Below, in pieces: positions 27,314 through 38,023 of a DNA stretch of 64,000 bases. How positions within the stretch are numbered: position 1 is the stretch's first letter; every line of letters starts with the position of its first letter. The position numbers and the translations under genes were made by a program. The stretch covers positions 3,782,001 through 3,846,000 of the forward strand of contig LR134135.1 of NCBI GenBank assembly GCA_900635465.1, given 5' to 3'. This stretch comes from Lelliottia amnigena (GTDB taxonomy: Bacteria > Pseudomonadota > Gammaproteobacteria > Enterobacterales > Enterobacteriaceae). A model generated the notes under the pieces. That model was not told the origin of the DNA, did not search any database, and saw nothing but the letters and a program-made list of their open reading frames with translations.

Positions 27314-28456
27314 ATGCCAGACACCCCTACCGCCACCGGCACCTGGACGGAAAAAGAGATCCGTCAGCAACCTGAGTGCTGGAGCCGTTCTCTACACCAT
27401 ATCGACACGATTCGACAGAGCCTCGATCGTTTTCTCTCGCCGTTGCTCAGCAAAAAGGATCTGCGGATCGTCCTGACGGGCGCGGGAACATCGGCATTTA
27501 TCGGCGATATTATCGCTCCGTGGCTTTCGCGCCACACCGGGAATAATTTTAGTGCCATTCCAACCACCGATCTCGTGACCAACCCGATGGATTATTTGAG
27601 TCCAACGCACCCTCTGCTGCTGGTCTCATTCGCCCGTTCCGGCAATAGCCCAGAAAGCGTGGCTGCCGTTGAGCTGGCAAATCAGTTTGTCCCCGAATGC
27701 TATCACCTGATGATTACCTGCAACGAAGCCGGGAGTCTTTATCAGAACGCAGTCGACAGCGATAACGCCTTTGCGCTGCTGATGCCGCCCGAGACGCACG
27801 ATCGCGGATTTGCAATGACCAGCAGCATCACCACCATGATGGCAAGTTGTCTGGCGGTCTTTGCTCCGAAAACGATCAACAGCGCCTCTTTCCGCGACGT
27901 GGCAGAGCGCTGCCAAACGATCCTTTCGTCACTGGGCGATTTCAACCAAGGTGTTTTCGGCGCTGACGCCTGGAAAAGGATCGTTTATCTCGGCAGCGGC
28001 GGATTGCAGGCCGCAGCGCGAGAATCCGCGCTAAAAGTACTGGAGCTCACGGCGGGAAAAGTGGTCGCATTCTATGACTCACCGACCGGTTTCCGCCACG
28101 GTCCTAAATCACTGGTAGATAATGAAACGCTGGTGGTGGTTTTTGTTTCTAGCCATCCCTATACGCGCCAGTACGATCTCGATCTGCTGACCGAATTGCG
28201 CCGTGACCAGCAGGCTCTGCGCGTGGTTGCCCTGGTTGCGGATACCGATCCGGTTGTCGAAGCGGGTCCACATATTTTGCTGCCTTCTTCACGCCCATTC
28301 CTGGATGTCGAGCTGGCGTTCTGCTTCCTGATGTATGCGCAGGTCTTTGCGCTCACGCAATCTATCAGCGTCGGAAATACCCCAGACACCCCCTCCGCCA
28401 GCGGCACGGTAAACCGTGTGGTGCAGGGCGTCGTTATTCACCCCTGGCTGGCTTAA
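27314..28456 (+). CDS. agaS: Galactosamine-6-phosphate deaminase/isomerase AgaS
   Basis: A 380-residue protein with two SIS (sugar isomerase) domains at about residues 45-200 and 215-360 (K-12: 384). Phosphosugar loops are LTGAGTSAFIGDII, SFARSGNSPESVAA and YLGSGGLQAAARESALK. Work in E. coli indicates that AgaS, not AgaI, is the enzyme that converts galactosamine-6-phosphate to tagatose-6-phosphate plus ammonia. It is first in the second aga operon under its own promoter. An AAGGAC ribosome site is near the ATG. Confidence 0.94.
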   Translation: MPDTPTATGTWTEKEIRQQPECWSRSLHHIDTIRQSLDRFLSPLLSKKDLRIVLTGAGTSAFIGDIIAPWLSRHTGNNFSAIPTTDLVTNPMDYLSPTHPLLLVSFARSGNSPESVAAVELANQFVPECYHLMITCNEAGSLYQNAVDSDNAFALLMPPETHDRGFAMTSSITTMMASCLAVFAPKTINSASFRDVAERCQTILSSLGDFNQGVFGADAWKRIVYLGSGGLQAAARESALKVLELTAGKVVAFYDSPTGFRHGPKSLVDNETLVVVFVSSHPYTRQYDLDLLTELRRDQQALRVVALVADTDPVVEAGPHILLPSSRPFLDVELAFCFLMYAQVFALTQSISVGNTPDTPSASGTVNRVVQGVVIHPWLA

Positions 28457-29347
<891 letters not shown>

Positions 29348-29391
29348 AAACTCACGCAATACACAACACACTATGAGCAGGAATGAAGATT

Positions 29392-29868
29392 ATGAGCGCT
29401 CCTAATATTTTATTAACCCGGATCGATAACCGCCTGGTGCATGGTCAGGTTGGGGTCACGTGGACCTCAACCCTCGGCGCGAATTTATTGATTGTCGTCG
29501 ATGACGACGTCGCGAAAGACGAGATCCAGCAAAAGCTGATGGGGATCACCGCGGATACCTACGGTTTTGGTATTCGTTTTTTTTCGATCGAAAAGACGGC
29601 CGCGATCATCTCCAAGGCCGCACCGCATCAGAAGATCTTCCTGATTTGCCGTACGCCAGAGATCGTCAGGAAGCTGATTGAAGCCGGCGTGCCGCTGAAA
29701 GACGTTAACGTCGGGAATATGCATTTTTCGGAAGGCAAACGGCAGATTAGCAGCAAGGTTTATGTCGATGACCAGGATCTCAACGATCTGCACTTTATCA
29801 AGCGCAGCGGTGTGAATCTCTTTATCCAGGATGTCCCGGGGGATGCAAAAGAGAGCGTTCCTGATTAA
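29392..29868 (+). CDS. agaB: Galactosamine PTS enzyme IIB, AgaB
   Basis: A 158-residue mannose-family EIIB, the same length as K-12 AgaB. The phosphorylation site is His17 in RIDNRLVHGQVGVTW. The start at 29392 is preferred because AGCAGGA lies 10 bases upstream; an ATG at 29383 is only 2 bases from that site. It is homologous to AgaV. It works with AgaC and AgaD and probably takes phosphate from AgaF. Confidence 0.94.
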   Translation: MSAPNILLTRIDNRLVHGQVGVTWTSTLGANLLIVVDDDVAKDEIQQKLMGITADTYGFGIRFFSIEKTAAIISKAAPHQKIFLICRTPEIVRKLIEAGVPLKDVNVGNMHFSEGKRQISSKVYVDDQDLNDLHFIKRSGVNLFIQDVPGDAKESVPD

Positions 29869-29920
29869 TCGCCCTGTCTCGACATTCAAAAACTAAAGTC
29901 GCTATTACGAGGCAATAAAA

Positions 29921-30724
29921 ATGCATGAAATAACATTGATTCAGGGGATTTCCCTGGCCGCGTTAGTGTTTTTCTTAGGGATTGATTTTTGGCTGGAAGC
30001 GCTGTTTCTGTTTCGTCCTATTATCGTGTGTACCCTCACCGGGGCGATTTTGGGTGATATCCATATCGGCTTGATCACTGGCGGTTTGACCGAGCTGGCC
30101 TTCGCGGGTCTGACGCCAGCGGGAGGCGTGCAGCCACCCAACCCCATCATGGCTGGCGTGATGACCACCGTCATTGCCTGGTCTACCGGTGTCGATGCCA
30201 AAACGGCCATCGGGCTGGGGCTGCCGTTTAGCCTGTTAATGCAATACGTCATTCTGTTTTTCTACTCGGCATTTTCCCTGTTTATGTCAAAAGCCGATCA
30301 ATATGCGAAAGAGACAAACACCGCTGGCTTCGCCCGTCTTAACTGGACAACAACCCTGATTGTGGCCTGCACTTACGCGGTGATTACGTTCCTTTGCACC
30401 TATCTTGCGCAAGGCGCGATGCAGGCGCTGGTCAAAGCCATGCCGGCCTGGCTGACACACGGGTTTGAAGTCGCGGGTGGCATTCTTCCTGCTGTCGGTT
30501 TCGGCTTGCTGTTGCGCGTGATGTTCAAAGCGCAGTACATCCCTTATCTGATCGCCGGTTTCTTGTTTGTCTGTTACATCCAGGTCAGCAACCTGCTGCC
30601 GGTCGCTGTGCTAGGCGCGGGATTTGCGGTGTATGAGTTCTTTAACGCTAAAGCCAAAAACGCCGCTCAGCCTCAGGCTTCGGCTGCGAAAAAAGATGAA
30701 GAGGATTACAGCAATGGGATCTGA
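29921..30724 (+). CDS. agaC: Galactosamine PTS enzyme IIC, AgaC
   Basis: A 267-residue mannose-family EIIC, the same length as K-12. Multiple hydrophobic helices and the TPAGGVQPPNPIMAGVM region mark the EIIC signature. It forms the transmembrane channel with AgaD for galactosamine. Its last 11 bases overlap the agaD start, the same coupling as between agaW and agaE. Confidence 0.95.
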   Translation: MHEITLIQGISLAALVFFLGIDFWLEALFLFRPIIVCTLTGAILGDIHIGLITGGLTELAFAGLTPAGGVQPPNPIMAGVMTTVIAWSTGVDAKTAIGLGLPFSLLMQYVILFFYSAFSLFMSKADQYAKETNTAGFARLNWTTTLIVACTYAVITFLCTYLAQGAMQALVKAMPAWLTHGFEVAGGILPAVGFGLLLRVMFKAQYIPYLIAGFLFVCYIQVSNLLPVAVLGAGFAVYEFFNAKAKNAAQPQASAAKKDEEDYSNGI

Positions 30725-31505
30725 AATCAGTAAAAAAGACATTACGCGCCTGGGGTTCCGTTCTTCGCTTCTGCAGGCCAGCTTTAACTACGAGCGTATG
30801 CAGGCGGGCGGCTTTACGTGGGCGATGCTGCCGCTCCTGAAGAAGATCTACAAAGGCGATAAAGAAGGCCTGAGCGCGGCCATGAAGGACCATCTGGAAT
30901 TTATCAACACGCACCCAAACCTGGTGGGATTCCTGATGGGATTGCTGATCTCGATGGAAGAGAAAGGCGAAAACCGCAGCACTATTAAAGGGCTCAAAGT
31001 CGCGCTGTTTGGGCCGATTGCCGGGATTGGTGACGCGATTTTCTGGTTTACGCTGTTACCGATTATGGCCGGGATTTGCTCATCGTTTGCCAGCCAGGGC
31101 AATCTGCTGGGACCGATTCTGTTCTTTGCTGTCTATCTCGCCATTTTCTTCCTGCGCGTGGGCTGGACGCATGTCGGCTATACGGTGGGGATAAAAGCGA
31201 TCGACAAGGTGCGAGAAAATTCGCAGATGATTGCCCGTTCGGCCACCATTCTGGGGATTACGGTAATAGGCGGGCTGATTGCTTCTTACGTTCATATCAA
31301 CGTCGTCACCACGTTTGCGATTGATGCCACCCACAACGTGGCGCTACAAAAAGACTTCTTCGATAAGGTCTTCCCCAACATTTTGCCGATGGGCTACACC
31401 TTGTTGATGTATTACCTTTTACGCGTGAAAAAGGCGCATCCGGTTCTGCTGATTGCAGTGACATTTGTCCTGGCTATCGTCGGTTCTGCGCTGGGGATTC
31501 TGTAA
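30714..31505 (+). CDS. agaD: Galactosamine PTS enzyme IID, AgaD
   Basis: A 263-residue mannose-family EIID, the same length as K-12. ISKKDITRLGFRSSLLQASFN, ERMQAGGF and the GPIAGIGDAIFW loop are family marks. The start at 30714 is chosen because the upstream in-frame extension lies wholly inside agaC. It is homologous to AgaE but lacks that protein's acidic N-terminal tail. The stop codon abuts the agaI start (TAAATG). Confidence 0.95.
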   Translation: MGSEISKKDITRLGFRSSLLQASFNYERMQAGGFTWAMLPLLKKIYKGDKEGLSAAMKDHLEFINTHPNLVGFLMGLLISMEEKGENRSTIKGLKVALFGPIAGIGDAIFWFTLLPIMAGICSSFASQGNLLGPILFFAVYLAIFFLRVGWTHVGYTVGIKAIDKVRENSQMIARSATILGITVIGGLIASYVHINVVTTFAIDATHNVALQKDFFDKVFPNILPMGYTLLMYYLLRVKKAHPVLLIAVTFVLAIVGSALGIL

Positions 31506-32216
31506 ATGAATGGCATCGCATTCCAGGAACAGAGTGATTATCGCTCGCTCAGCGAGGCCGCCAGCGAGCAGTTATTAGCCCTTATGCATCGCAAGCCGGA
31601 TGCTGTTATCTGTCTCGCGACGGGTGCGACACCGGTGCTGACCTATCAGCTGTTGGTTGAAAAAATCACCGCGCAACAGGTTGATATCAGAAGAATTACC
31701 TTCGTGAAGCTGGACGAATGGGTGGGGTTATCGCCAGAAGACCCGGCGACGTGCGAGGTGTTCTTGCAGCAGCATATTCTCAAGCCACTCGGCGTGGCGC
31801 CTGAAAACTACATTTCGTTCAGGTCTGACAACGCCGATGACAGCGAGTGTGCGCGGATTGTGGAGCAGATTGCCCAGCGAGGCGGGCTGGATCTGTGTGT
31901 TCTGGGAATCGGCAAAAATGGTCATTTAGGGCTGAACGAGCCGGATGAACAACTGGAACCCGCCTGTCATATCACCCATCTTGATGAGCGCACCCGGCTC
32001 CACGAGATGCTGAAGCAGGCTAACATCCCGGTCGAGAAGGGAATAACCTTAGGCTTGCGCGATATTCTGGCGGCGAGAGAAGTGTTGCTACTGGTTTCTG
32101 GCGAAGGGAAACAGCGGGCATTCGCTAAGTTTATGGAAGGGAAAGTGACAACCCAAATTCCAGCGTCATTCCTGTGGTTGCATCCGAAAACAACCTGTCT
32201 TTACTGCGATAGGTGA
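31506..32216 (+). CDS. agaI: NagB-family protein AgaI
   Basis: A 236-residue glucosamine/galactosamine-6-phosphate isomerase-family (NagB-like) protein. The family motifs VKLDEWVGLSP and LCVLGIGKNGHLGLNEP are intact. It was named as galactosamine-6-phosphate deaminase, but genetic work in E. coli found it dispensable, with AgaS doing that job. It is about 15 residues shorter at the N-terminus than the 251-residue K-12 protein; the ATG follows the agaD stop directly, so this start is likely. It is the last gene of the operon. Confidence 0.9.
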   Translation: MNGIAFQEQSDYRSLSEAASEQLLALMHRKPDAVICLATGATPVLTYQLLVEKITAQQVDIRRITFVKLDEWVGLSPEDPATCEVFLQQHILKPLGVAPENYISFRSDNADDSECARIVEQIAQRGGLDLCVLGIGKNGHLGLNEPDEQLEPACHITHLDERTRLHEMLKQANIPVEKGITLGLRDILAAREVLLLVSGEGKQRAFAKFMEGKVTTQIPASFLWLHPKTTCLYCDR

Positions 32217-32221
32217 ATAGT

Positions 32222-32252
32222 CAGCCGGGCAACGCGACGTTTGCCCGGCTCG
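32222..32252. terminator. Hairpin between convergent agaI and rsmI
   Basis: AGCCGGGCAA and TTTGCCCGGCT form a stem of about nine pairs. It lacks a clean T-run but sits exactly between convergent stops, so it probably serves both. Confidence 0.55.
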
Positions 32253-32255
32253 TCG

Positions 32256-33122
32256 TTACGATTCGGACTGCTGATCCAACGCATGCTTATACAGCGCGTT
32301 CTTTTTCACGCCGTGGATTTCGGCGGCAAGCGCGGCGGCTTTTTTCAACGGCAGTTCGGTTTGCAGCAACGCCAGCGTACGCAGCGCTTCGGCCGGTAGC
32401 GCCTCTTCCTGCGCTTTATGCCCTTCAACGATCAGTACCATTTCGCCTTTGCGGCGATTTTCGTCTTCTTTCACCCAGGCCAGCAGTTCGCCAACCGGCG
32501 CGCCGTGGATGTTCTCCCAGGTTTTGGTCAATTCACGGGCCAGCACCACATAGCGTGATTCACCCCACACGGTGACCATGTCTTCTAAACTTTCCAGAAG
32601 GCGATGGGTGGATTCATAGAAAATCAGCGTGCGCGGTTCGGCTTCGAGATCTTTCAGCGTGTCGCGACGGCCTTTCGATTTCGCGGGTAAAAATCCTTCA
32701 TAGCAAAAACGGTCAGAAGGCAAACCTGCGGCGCTCAGGGCAGCAATGGCGGCACAAGGGCCAGGTAACGGCACGACGCGGATACCGGCTTCGCGACAGG
32801 TGCGCACCAGGTGATAGCCAGGATCGTTGATCAGCGGCGTACCCGCATCGGATACCAGCGCGATGTTTTGCCCTTCTTTGAGTTTCGCCACCAGCGTTTC
32901 GGCTTTTTGTTGCTCATTGTGATCGTGCAGAGCGAACAGACGAGCGCTAATCGCGAAATGTTGCAGCAGTAAACCCGTATGGCGGGTGTCCTCAGCAGCA
33001 ATTAAATCAACGGCTTGTAATACGGTGAGCGCACGTTGGGTAATATCAGACAAATTCCCGATAGGAGTAGGTACAATATAAAGCTGGCCTTGAGAATTAT
33101 CTGCCGTTTCGTGTTGTTTCAT
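32256..33122 (-). CDS. rsmI: 16S rRNA 2'-O-ribose C1402 methyltransferase RsmI
   Basis: A 288-residue tetrapyrrole-methylase-fold enzyme (K-12: 286) that methylates the ribose of C1402 in the 16S decoding centre, with RsmH modifying the base. The N-terminal signature is [19 protein letters not shown], followed by [27 protein letters not shown] and PLPGPCAAI for AdoMet binding. It is divergent from lpoA with about 60 bases between. Confidence 0.96.
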   Translation of the reverse strand: MKQHETADNSQGQLYIVPTPIGNLSDITQRALTVLQAVDLIAAEDTRHTGLLLQHFAISARLFALHDHNEQQKAETLVAKLKEGQNIALVSDAGTPLINDPGYHLVRTCREAGIRVVPLPGPCAAIAALSAAGLPSDRFCYEGFLPAKSKGRRDTLKDLEAEPRTLIFYESTHRLLESLEDMVTVWGESRYVVLARELTKTWENIHGAPVGELLAWVKEDENRRKGEMVLIVEGHKAQEEALPAEALRTLALLQTELPLKKAAALAAEIHGVKKNALYKHALDQQSES

Positions 33123-33183
33123 TGTTTAGTCCGTATTGCCGATTTAATATTGAGCATTGCCTAAAAAAATCACTGGATACAGT

Positions 33184-35349
33184 ATGGTACCCTTAACGTT
33201 TCTTCGAACAAAAGCTTCGCGCAGCCTTCCTATTATGCTGGCAGCCCTGATTTTCGCAGGCTGTGGCACTCAGGCGCCCGATCAGACTGCGGCCCATATG
33301 CAGGGTTCCGCGCAGGCTGATTCCGGCTTTTATCTGCAACAAATGTCGCAGAGCTCAAATGATACCAAGACCAACTGGCAATTACTTGCCATTCGTGCAC
33401 TGCTGAAGGAAGGTAAAACGCAGCAGGCACTCGATCTGTATAACCAGTTGCCGCAGGAATTGAACGATACACAACGCGGTGAGCAGTCGCTGCTGGCCGC
33501 AGAGCTGAAAATTGCGCAGAAAGATTATCCGGCGGCGAAAAAACAGCTGGCGGATATCGACGTGAAAGCGCTGGAGAACAACCAGCAGGCCCGCTACTGG
33601 CAGGCCGTTATCGCTGCCGAGCAGGGTCGCCCTTCCCTGGCACTCCTGCGCGCGCTCATTGCGCAAGAGCCGCTGCTGAGCGGCGCCGATAAGCAGAAAA
33701 ATATCGACGCCACCTGGCAAGCGCTCTCTTCAATGACGCCGGAACAGGCTCAGGCACTGGTGATCAATGCCGACGAAAATGTTTTGCAAGGCTGGCTGGA
33801 TCTGCAGCAGATGTGGTTCAACAACCGCAGCGATCCAAAAATGCTGAAAGCGGGCATTACCGACTGGCAGACGCGTTACCCGCAAAATCCGGGTGCAAAA
33901 ATGCTGCCGACGCAGTTGGTCAACGTGCAGAACTTCCAGCCTGCCTCCGTCAGCAAAATCGCTCTTTTGCTGCCATTGAACGGTCAGGCGGCGGTATTTG
34001 GTCGCACCATTCAGCAGGGCTTTGAAGCTGCGAAAAATGGCACCGCTGCGGTGACGGGGAACGCCGTTCCTGCACAGGCAGCGCAGGCCGCGAATGTGAA
34101 TGATGTCATTAGCCCATCAGCGGTGGAAACCAGCGATTTGACCTCTGCACAAGCGCCTGCTCAAGGCACAATGCAAAATCCAGTGACTGCCCCGACAACG
34201 CCGCCAACGACCACCCAGGCCCCTGCTGAAACCGCAGCCCCAGCCGAAGCACAAGCGCCCGTTGAGACTCAGGCGGCTCCTGCCACCGACGCAGCAACGA
34301 CACAACCACAGGCCACATCGGCCGATCAGCAGCCTGCCGCACAGCCGCAAGCCGTTGCTGCAACGACCGCCAATCCGGGTGCAGAACTGAAAATCTATGA
34401 CACCAGTTCTCAGCCACTCGATCAGGTGCTGGCGCAAGTTCAGCAGGACGGTGCCAGTATCGTGGTCGGCCCCTTGCTAAAGAACAACGTCGAAGAGTTG
34501 ATGAAGAGCAACACTTCGCTGAACGTGCTGGCGCTTAACCAGCCTGAGCAAGTTCAGAATCGCGCGAATATCTGTTACTTCGCTCTGTCTCCGGAAGATG
34601 AAGCCCGCGATGCGGCGCGTCATATTCATGAACAAGGAAAACAGGCCCCACTGCTGCTGACCCCGCGCAGCGCGCTGGGTGACCGCGTCGCCACGGCGTT
34701 TGCTCATGAATGGCAACAGCTCGGCGGCAATATCGTTCTGCAGCAGAAATTTGGCTCAACCTCAGAGCTGAGAGCGGGCGTAAATGGCGGGTCAGGTATT
34801 GCGCTGACCGGCAGCCCGGTTTCGGCCAGTCTGCCGCAGCAGCAAGGCGTGACCATCGGTGGGCTCACGATTCCGGCTCCGCCAACGGATGCGCAAATCA
34901 GCGGCGGCGGTAAGGTCGATGCGGCTTACATCGTCGCGACGCCAGAAGAAATTGCCTTTATCAAACCGATGATTGCTATGCGCAACGGCAGCCAAAGCGG
35001 CGTAACATTGTATGCGAGCTCGCGCAGCGCGCAGGGCACGGCTGGCCCAGATTTCCGTCTGGAAATGGATGGCCTGCAATACAGCGAAATCCCAATGCTT
35101 GCGGGCAGCAACCCGGCGCTGATGCAGCAGGCGCTGAGCAGCGTGCGTAACGACTATTCACTCGCGCGTTTGTACGCGATGGGTGTTGATGCGTGGGCGC
35201 TGGCGAACCACTTTACCCAGATGCGTCAGGTGCCGGGTTTTGAGCTTAACGGTAACACCGGCGATCTGACCGCAACCCAGGATTGTGTGATTAACAGGAA
35301 GTTATCATGGCTCAAATACCAGCAGGGGCAGATCGTCCCGGCGAGTTAA
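33184..35349 (+). CDS. lpoA: Outer-membrane lipoprotein LpoA, activator of PBP1a
   Basis: A 721-residue lipoprotein that spans the periplasm and stimulates the transpeptidase of PBP1a (MrcA). The signal peptide ends in the lipobox FAGC with Cys27. The N-terminal TPR-like helical domain runs to about residue 255, and the C-terminal periplasmic-binding-like domain begins near [14 protein letters not shown] long Ala/Pro/Thr/Gln-rich insertion (about residues 285-400) makes it some 43 residues longer than K-12 LpoA (678). The start at 33184 matches K-12; an in-frame TTG extension from 33157 would bury the signal peptide. Confidence 0.94.
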   Translation: MVPLTFLRTKASRSLPIMLAALIFAGCGTQAPDQTAAHMQGSAQADSGFYLQQMSQSSNDTKTNWQLLAIRALLKEGKTQQALDLYNQLPQELNDTQRGEQSLLAAELKIAQKDYPAAKKQLADIDVKALENNQQARYWQAVIAAEQGRPSLALLRALIAQEPLLSGADKQKNIDATWQALSSMTPEQAQALVINADENVLQGWLDLQQMWFNNRSDPKMLKAGITDWQTRYPQNPGAKMLPTQLVNVQNFQPASVSKIALLLPLNGQAAVFGRTIQQGFEAAKNGTAAVTGNAVPAQAAQAANVNDVISPSAVETSDLTSAQAPAQGTMQNPVTAPTTPPTTTQAPAETAAPAEAQAPVETQAAPATDAATTQPQATSADQQPAAQPQAVAATTANPGAELKIYDTSSQPLDQVLAQVQQDGASIVVGPLLKNNVEELMKSNTSLNVLALNQPEQVQNRANICYFALSPEDEARDAARHIHEQGKQAPLLLTPRSALGDRVATAFAHEWQQLGGNIVLQQKFGSTSELRAGVNGGSGIALTGSPVSASLPQQQGVTIGGLTIPAPPTDAQISGGGKVDAAYIVATPEEIAFIKPMIAMRNGSQSGVTLYASSRSAQGTAGPDFRLEMDGLQYSEIPMLAGSNPALMQQALSSVRNDYSLARLYAMGVDAWALANHFTQMRQVPGFELNGNTGDLTATQDCVINRKLSWLKYQQGQIVPAS

Positions 35350-35702
35350 GCCGCAAACAGACGGGCGACGCGTGGGAGCTAAAGGCGCGTCACTGGCTGG
35401 AAGGCAAAGGACTGCGTTTTATCGCCGCTAACGTTCACGGACGTGGCGGCGAAATTGATCTGATAATGAAAGACGGTCAGGTTATCGTGTTTATTGAGGT
35501 ACGTTTCCGACAGTCGTCCCGATTTGGTGGCGCTGCCGCCAGCGTGACGCTCGCCAAACAACATAAATTATTACAGACTGCCCACTTGTGGCTTGCCCGC
35601 CATAATGGGAGTTTTGATACTGTGGATTGCCGGTTCGATGTGGTAGCCTTCACCGGAAACGACATTGAGTGGCTTAAAAACGCTTTTGGCGAAGACGCAT
35701 AA
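35307..35702 (+). CDS. yraN: UPF0102 endonuclease-like protein YraN
   Basis: A 131-residue UPF0102 protein, the same length as K-12, with a restriction-endonuclease-like fold. The catalytic pattern is visible in RGGEIDLIM...[10 protein letters not shown]. Its function is not established; the family resembles Holliday-junction resolvases. The start at 35307 overlaps the last 43 bases of lpoA in another frame, the same overlap as in E. coli. Confidence 0.92.
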   Translation: MAQIPAGADRPGELSRKQTGDAWELKARHWLEGKGLRFIAANVHGRGGEIDLIMKDGQVIVFIEVRFRQSSRFGGAAASVTLAKQHKLLQTAHLWLARHNGSFDTVDCRFDVVAFTGNDIEWLKNAFGEDA

Positions 35703-35722
35703 TTAAGATTTAAAGGGATAAC

Positions 35723-36313
35723 GTGCTCGAAAGAATTAAGGTTTGCTTCACAGAAAGCATTCAAACTCAAATTGCAGCGGCGGAAGCTCTCCCGGATGCT
35801 ATTTCACGCGCAGCGATGACGCTGGTGCAGTCCCTGCTCAATGGCAACAAAATCCTCTGTTGTGGCAACGGTACCTCCGCCGCCAACGCACAGCATTTTG
35901 CTGCCAGCATGATCAATCGTTTTGAAACAGAACGCCCAAGTTTACCTGCCATTGCACTTAATACCGATAATGTGGTCTTAACCGCGATTGCCAACGATCG
36001 TCTTCATGACGAAATCTACGCAAAACAGGTTCGCGCCTTAGGCCACGCCGGGGATGTTCTGCTGGCGATTTCTACGCGCGGAAATAGCCGTGATATCGTA
36101 AAAGCCGTTGAAGCGGCCGTGACGCGTGATATGACGATTGTCGCGCTAACGGGCTATGACGGTGGCGAACTGGCAGGTCTTTTAGGACCGCAGGATGTGG
36201 AAATTCGCATTCCATCTCATCGCAGTGCGCGTATTCAGGAAATGCACATGCTGACGGTGAACTGTCTTTGCGATTTGATTGATAACACGCTTTTCCCTCA
36301 CCAGGATGATTAA
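35723..36313 (+). CDS. diaA: DnaA initiator-associating protein DiaA
   Basis: A 196-residue SIS-domain protein, the same length and almost the same sequence as in K-12. It forms a tetramer that binds several DnaA molecules and promotes ordered initiation at oriC. The phosphosugar-fold loops are [16 protein letters not shown] and [13 protein letters not shown]. It starts at a GTG (35723), as in E. coli, 20 bases after yraN and 9 bases before dolP. Confidence 0.96.
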   Translation: MLERIKVCFTESIQTQIAAAEALPDAISRAAMTLVQSLLNGNKILCCGNGTSAANAQHFAASMINRFETERPSLPAIALNTDNVVLTAIANDRLHDEIYAKQVRALGHAGDVLLAISTRGNSRDIVKAVEAAVTRDMTIVALTGYDGGELAGLLGPQDVEIRIPSHRSARIQEMHMLTVNCLCDLIDNTLFPHQDD

Positions 36314-36322
36314 GGAGTACTA

Positions 36323-36898
36323 ATGAAGGCATTAACGCCCCTCGCAGTCCTTATTTCTGCGCTGCTGCTTCAAGGATGTATCGCTGCGGCTGTGGTAGGT
36401 ACAGCGGCTGTCGGCACCAAAGCAGCAACCGATCCGCGCTCTGTGGGGACTCAAGTCGACGACGGTACCCTGGAATTGCGCGTTAACAGCGCCCTGTCGA
36501 AAGACGAACAAATTAAGAAAGAAGCCCGCATTAACGTGACCGCTTATCAGGGCAAAGTGCTGCTGGCAGGCCAGGCACCCAATCTGGAGCTTGCGGCTCG
36601 CGCGAAGCAAATCGCCATGGGTGTAGAAGGCACCACGGAAGTGTTCAACGAAGTTCGCCAGGGTCAGCCTATTGGTCTGGGAACGGCATCGTCTGATACC
36701 TGGATCACCACCAAAGTGCGCTCGCAGCTGCTGGGTAGCGATCAGGTGAAATCCTCTAACGTGAAAGTCACCACCGAGAATGGCGAAGTGTTCCTGCTCG
36801 GCCTGGTCACCGATCGTGAAGGCAAAGCCGCGGCCGATATCGCCAGCCGCGTGAGCGGCGTGAAGCACGTAACGACCGCGTTTACCTATATTAAATAA
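36323..36898 (+). CDS. dolP: Outer-membrane lipoprotein DolP (two BON domains)
   Basis: A 191-residue lipoprotein (formerly YraP), the same length as K-12. The signal peptide has the lipobox LLQGC with Cys19. Two BON domains follow, at about residues 46-115 and 125-190. It binds anionic lipid at the septum, supports outer-membrane integrity and the BAM complex, and is a sigma-E regulon member in E. coli. No separate sigma-E promoter was identified here. Confidence 0.95.
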   Translation: MKALTPLAVLISALLLQGCIAAAVVGTAAVGTKAATDPRSVGTQVDDGTLELRVNSALSKDEQIKKEARINVTAYQGKVLLAGQAPNLELAARAKQIAMGVEGTTEVFNEVRQGQPIGLGTASSDTWITTKVRSQLLGSDQVKSSNVKVTTENGEVFLLGLVTDREGKAAADIASRVSGVKHVTTAFTYIK

Positions 36899-36916
36899 GC
36901 GCGTTTAATGGATAAG

Positions 36917-36946
36917 AAAAACCCGGCGGATGCCGGGTTTTTTGTT
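36917..36946. terminator. Bidirectional terminator between dolP and yraQ
   Basis: AAAACCCGGC and GCCGGGTTTT with a GGAT loop and T-run. It ends the lpoA-dolP transcript and, from the other side, that of yraQ. Confidence 0.85.
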
Positions 36947-37984
36947 TTATAGCAGCGCAATACTGCCCGTTATCACGCCACTTAACGCGACCAGTAAACC
37001 CGTCAGCCAAAGCGCTTTCGCCGGGAATGACTTACGCAGCATGATAAGCGACGGAAGGCTCACGGCGGGCAGCGTGATTAAGAGTGCCAGCGCGGGAGCG
37101 GTACCCATACCGGCGAGCATCATCGTCTGCACAATCGGAATCTCAGCCGCAGTCGGAATCACAAACAAGCATCCGGCTACCGCCATCGCAATCACCCACA
37201 GCAATGTGTTATCGATCGCGCCGTCTGCGTGAGGGAACAACCAGACGCGCGCCGCGCCTAACACGAGTACCGCCAGGATATACACCGGGATGGTGCTCCA
37301 GAAAAGCTGCCATAACGCTTTCCCCCAGCGGGCAAAGAATCCGCCCTGCGGCTCCGAAGATTCAATATCCACCGATACGGGCTGAACGGTATTATCTTTG
37401 ACCAGATACTGAACTAAAGAGGCCACAATCAGCACGGTTAGTAGCCCGGCAACCAAACGGATCAACGCAAAGTGCCAGCCGAGCACAAAGCCCATAAAGA
37501 CCAGCGTAGCGGGATTAAGCACCGGGTTTCCCATCCAGAATGCCAGCGCGCCGCCCATCGATACCTGCTGACGCCGCATGCCAGCCGTAACGGGCGCAGC
37601 ACAGCAGGAGCACATCATGCCCGGCAGAGAGAAAATCGTCCCCAGCAATGTGCCCTGAAAACGCGGCTGGCCTAACGTTCGCATCAGCCAGTTGCGCGGA
37701 ATAAGCACTTGAATGAGCGAGCCCAACAACACCCCCAGCACTGCGGCTTTCCATACGGCGAGGAAATAGACCATCGCGTAATCCCACGCCGCCTGCAACG
37801 GGCTGGTGTCCGGCTGGGCGAGAATGGATTTGCCGATGCTGTGCGTGTCGGCGGCGGTGAAGGCTTTACCGTAATACGGCTGCCATTTCACATACCAAAG
37901 CCCGACGATAACGACGAGAAAAAAGAGTGCGGGTTTCCACCACTGAAAAGGCGTTGCCGCCTGAGATGAAGACTGACCAGTCAT
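36947..37984 (-). CDS. yraQ: Permease-family (DUF318) membrane protein YraQ
   Basis: A 345-residue polytopic membrane protein of the UPF0718/DUF318 permease family (K-12: 346) with about eight helices. The family's cysteine cluster is present in LPGMMCSCCAAPVTAG, followed by GNPVLNPATLVFMGFVLGW. These are thought to be metal or oxyanion export motifs, but the substrate is unknown. It sits alone on the minus strand upstream of a terminator. Confidence 0.9.
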   Translation of the reverse strand: MTGQSSSQAATPFQWWKPALFFLVVIVGLWYVKWQPYYGKAFTAADTHSIGKSILAQPDTSPLQAAWDYAMVYFLAVWKAAVLGVLLGSLIQVLIPRNWLMRTLGQPRFQGTLLGTIFSLPGMMCSCCAAPVTAGMRRQQVSMGGALAFWMGNPVLNPATLVFMGFVLGWHFALIRLVAGLLTVLIVASLVQYLVKDNTVQPVSVDIESSEPQGGFFARWGKALWQLFWSTIPVYILAVLVLGAARVWLFPHADGAIDNTLLWVIAMAVAGCLFVIPTAAEIPIVQTMMLAGMGTAPALALLITLPAVSLPSLIMLRKSFPAKALWLTGLLVALSGVITGSIALL

Positions 37985-38023
37985 AACCTATCCCGGGGAG
38001 AGTAATTAATAAGCCGGGGGAGT

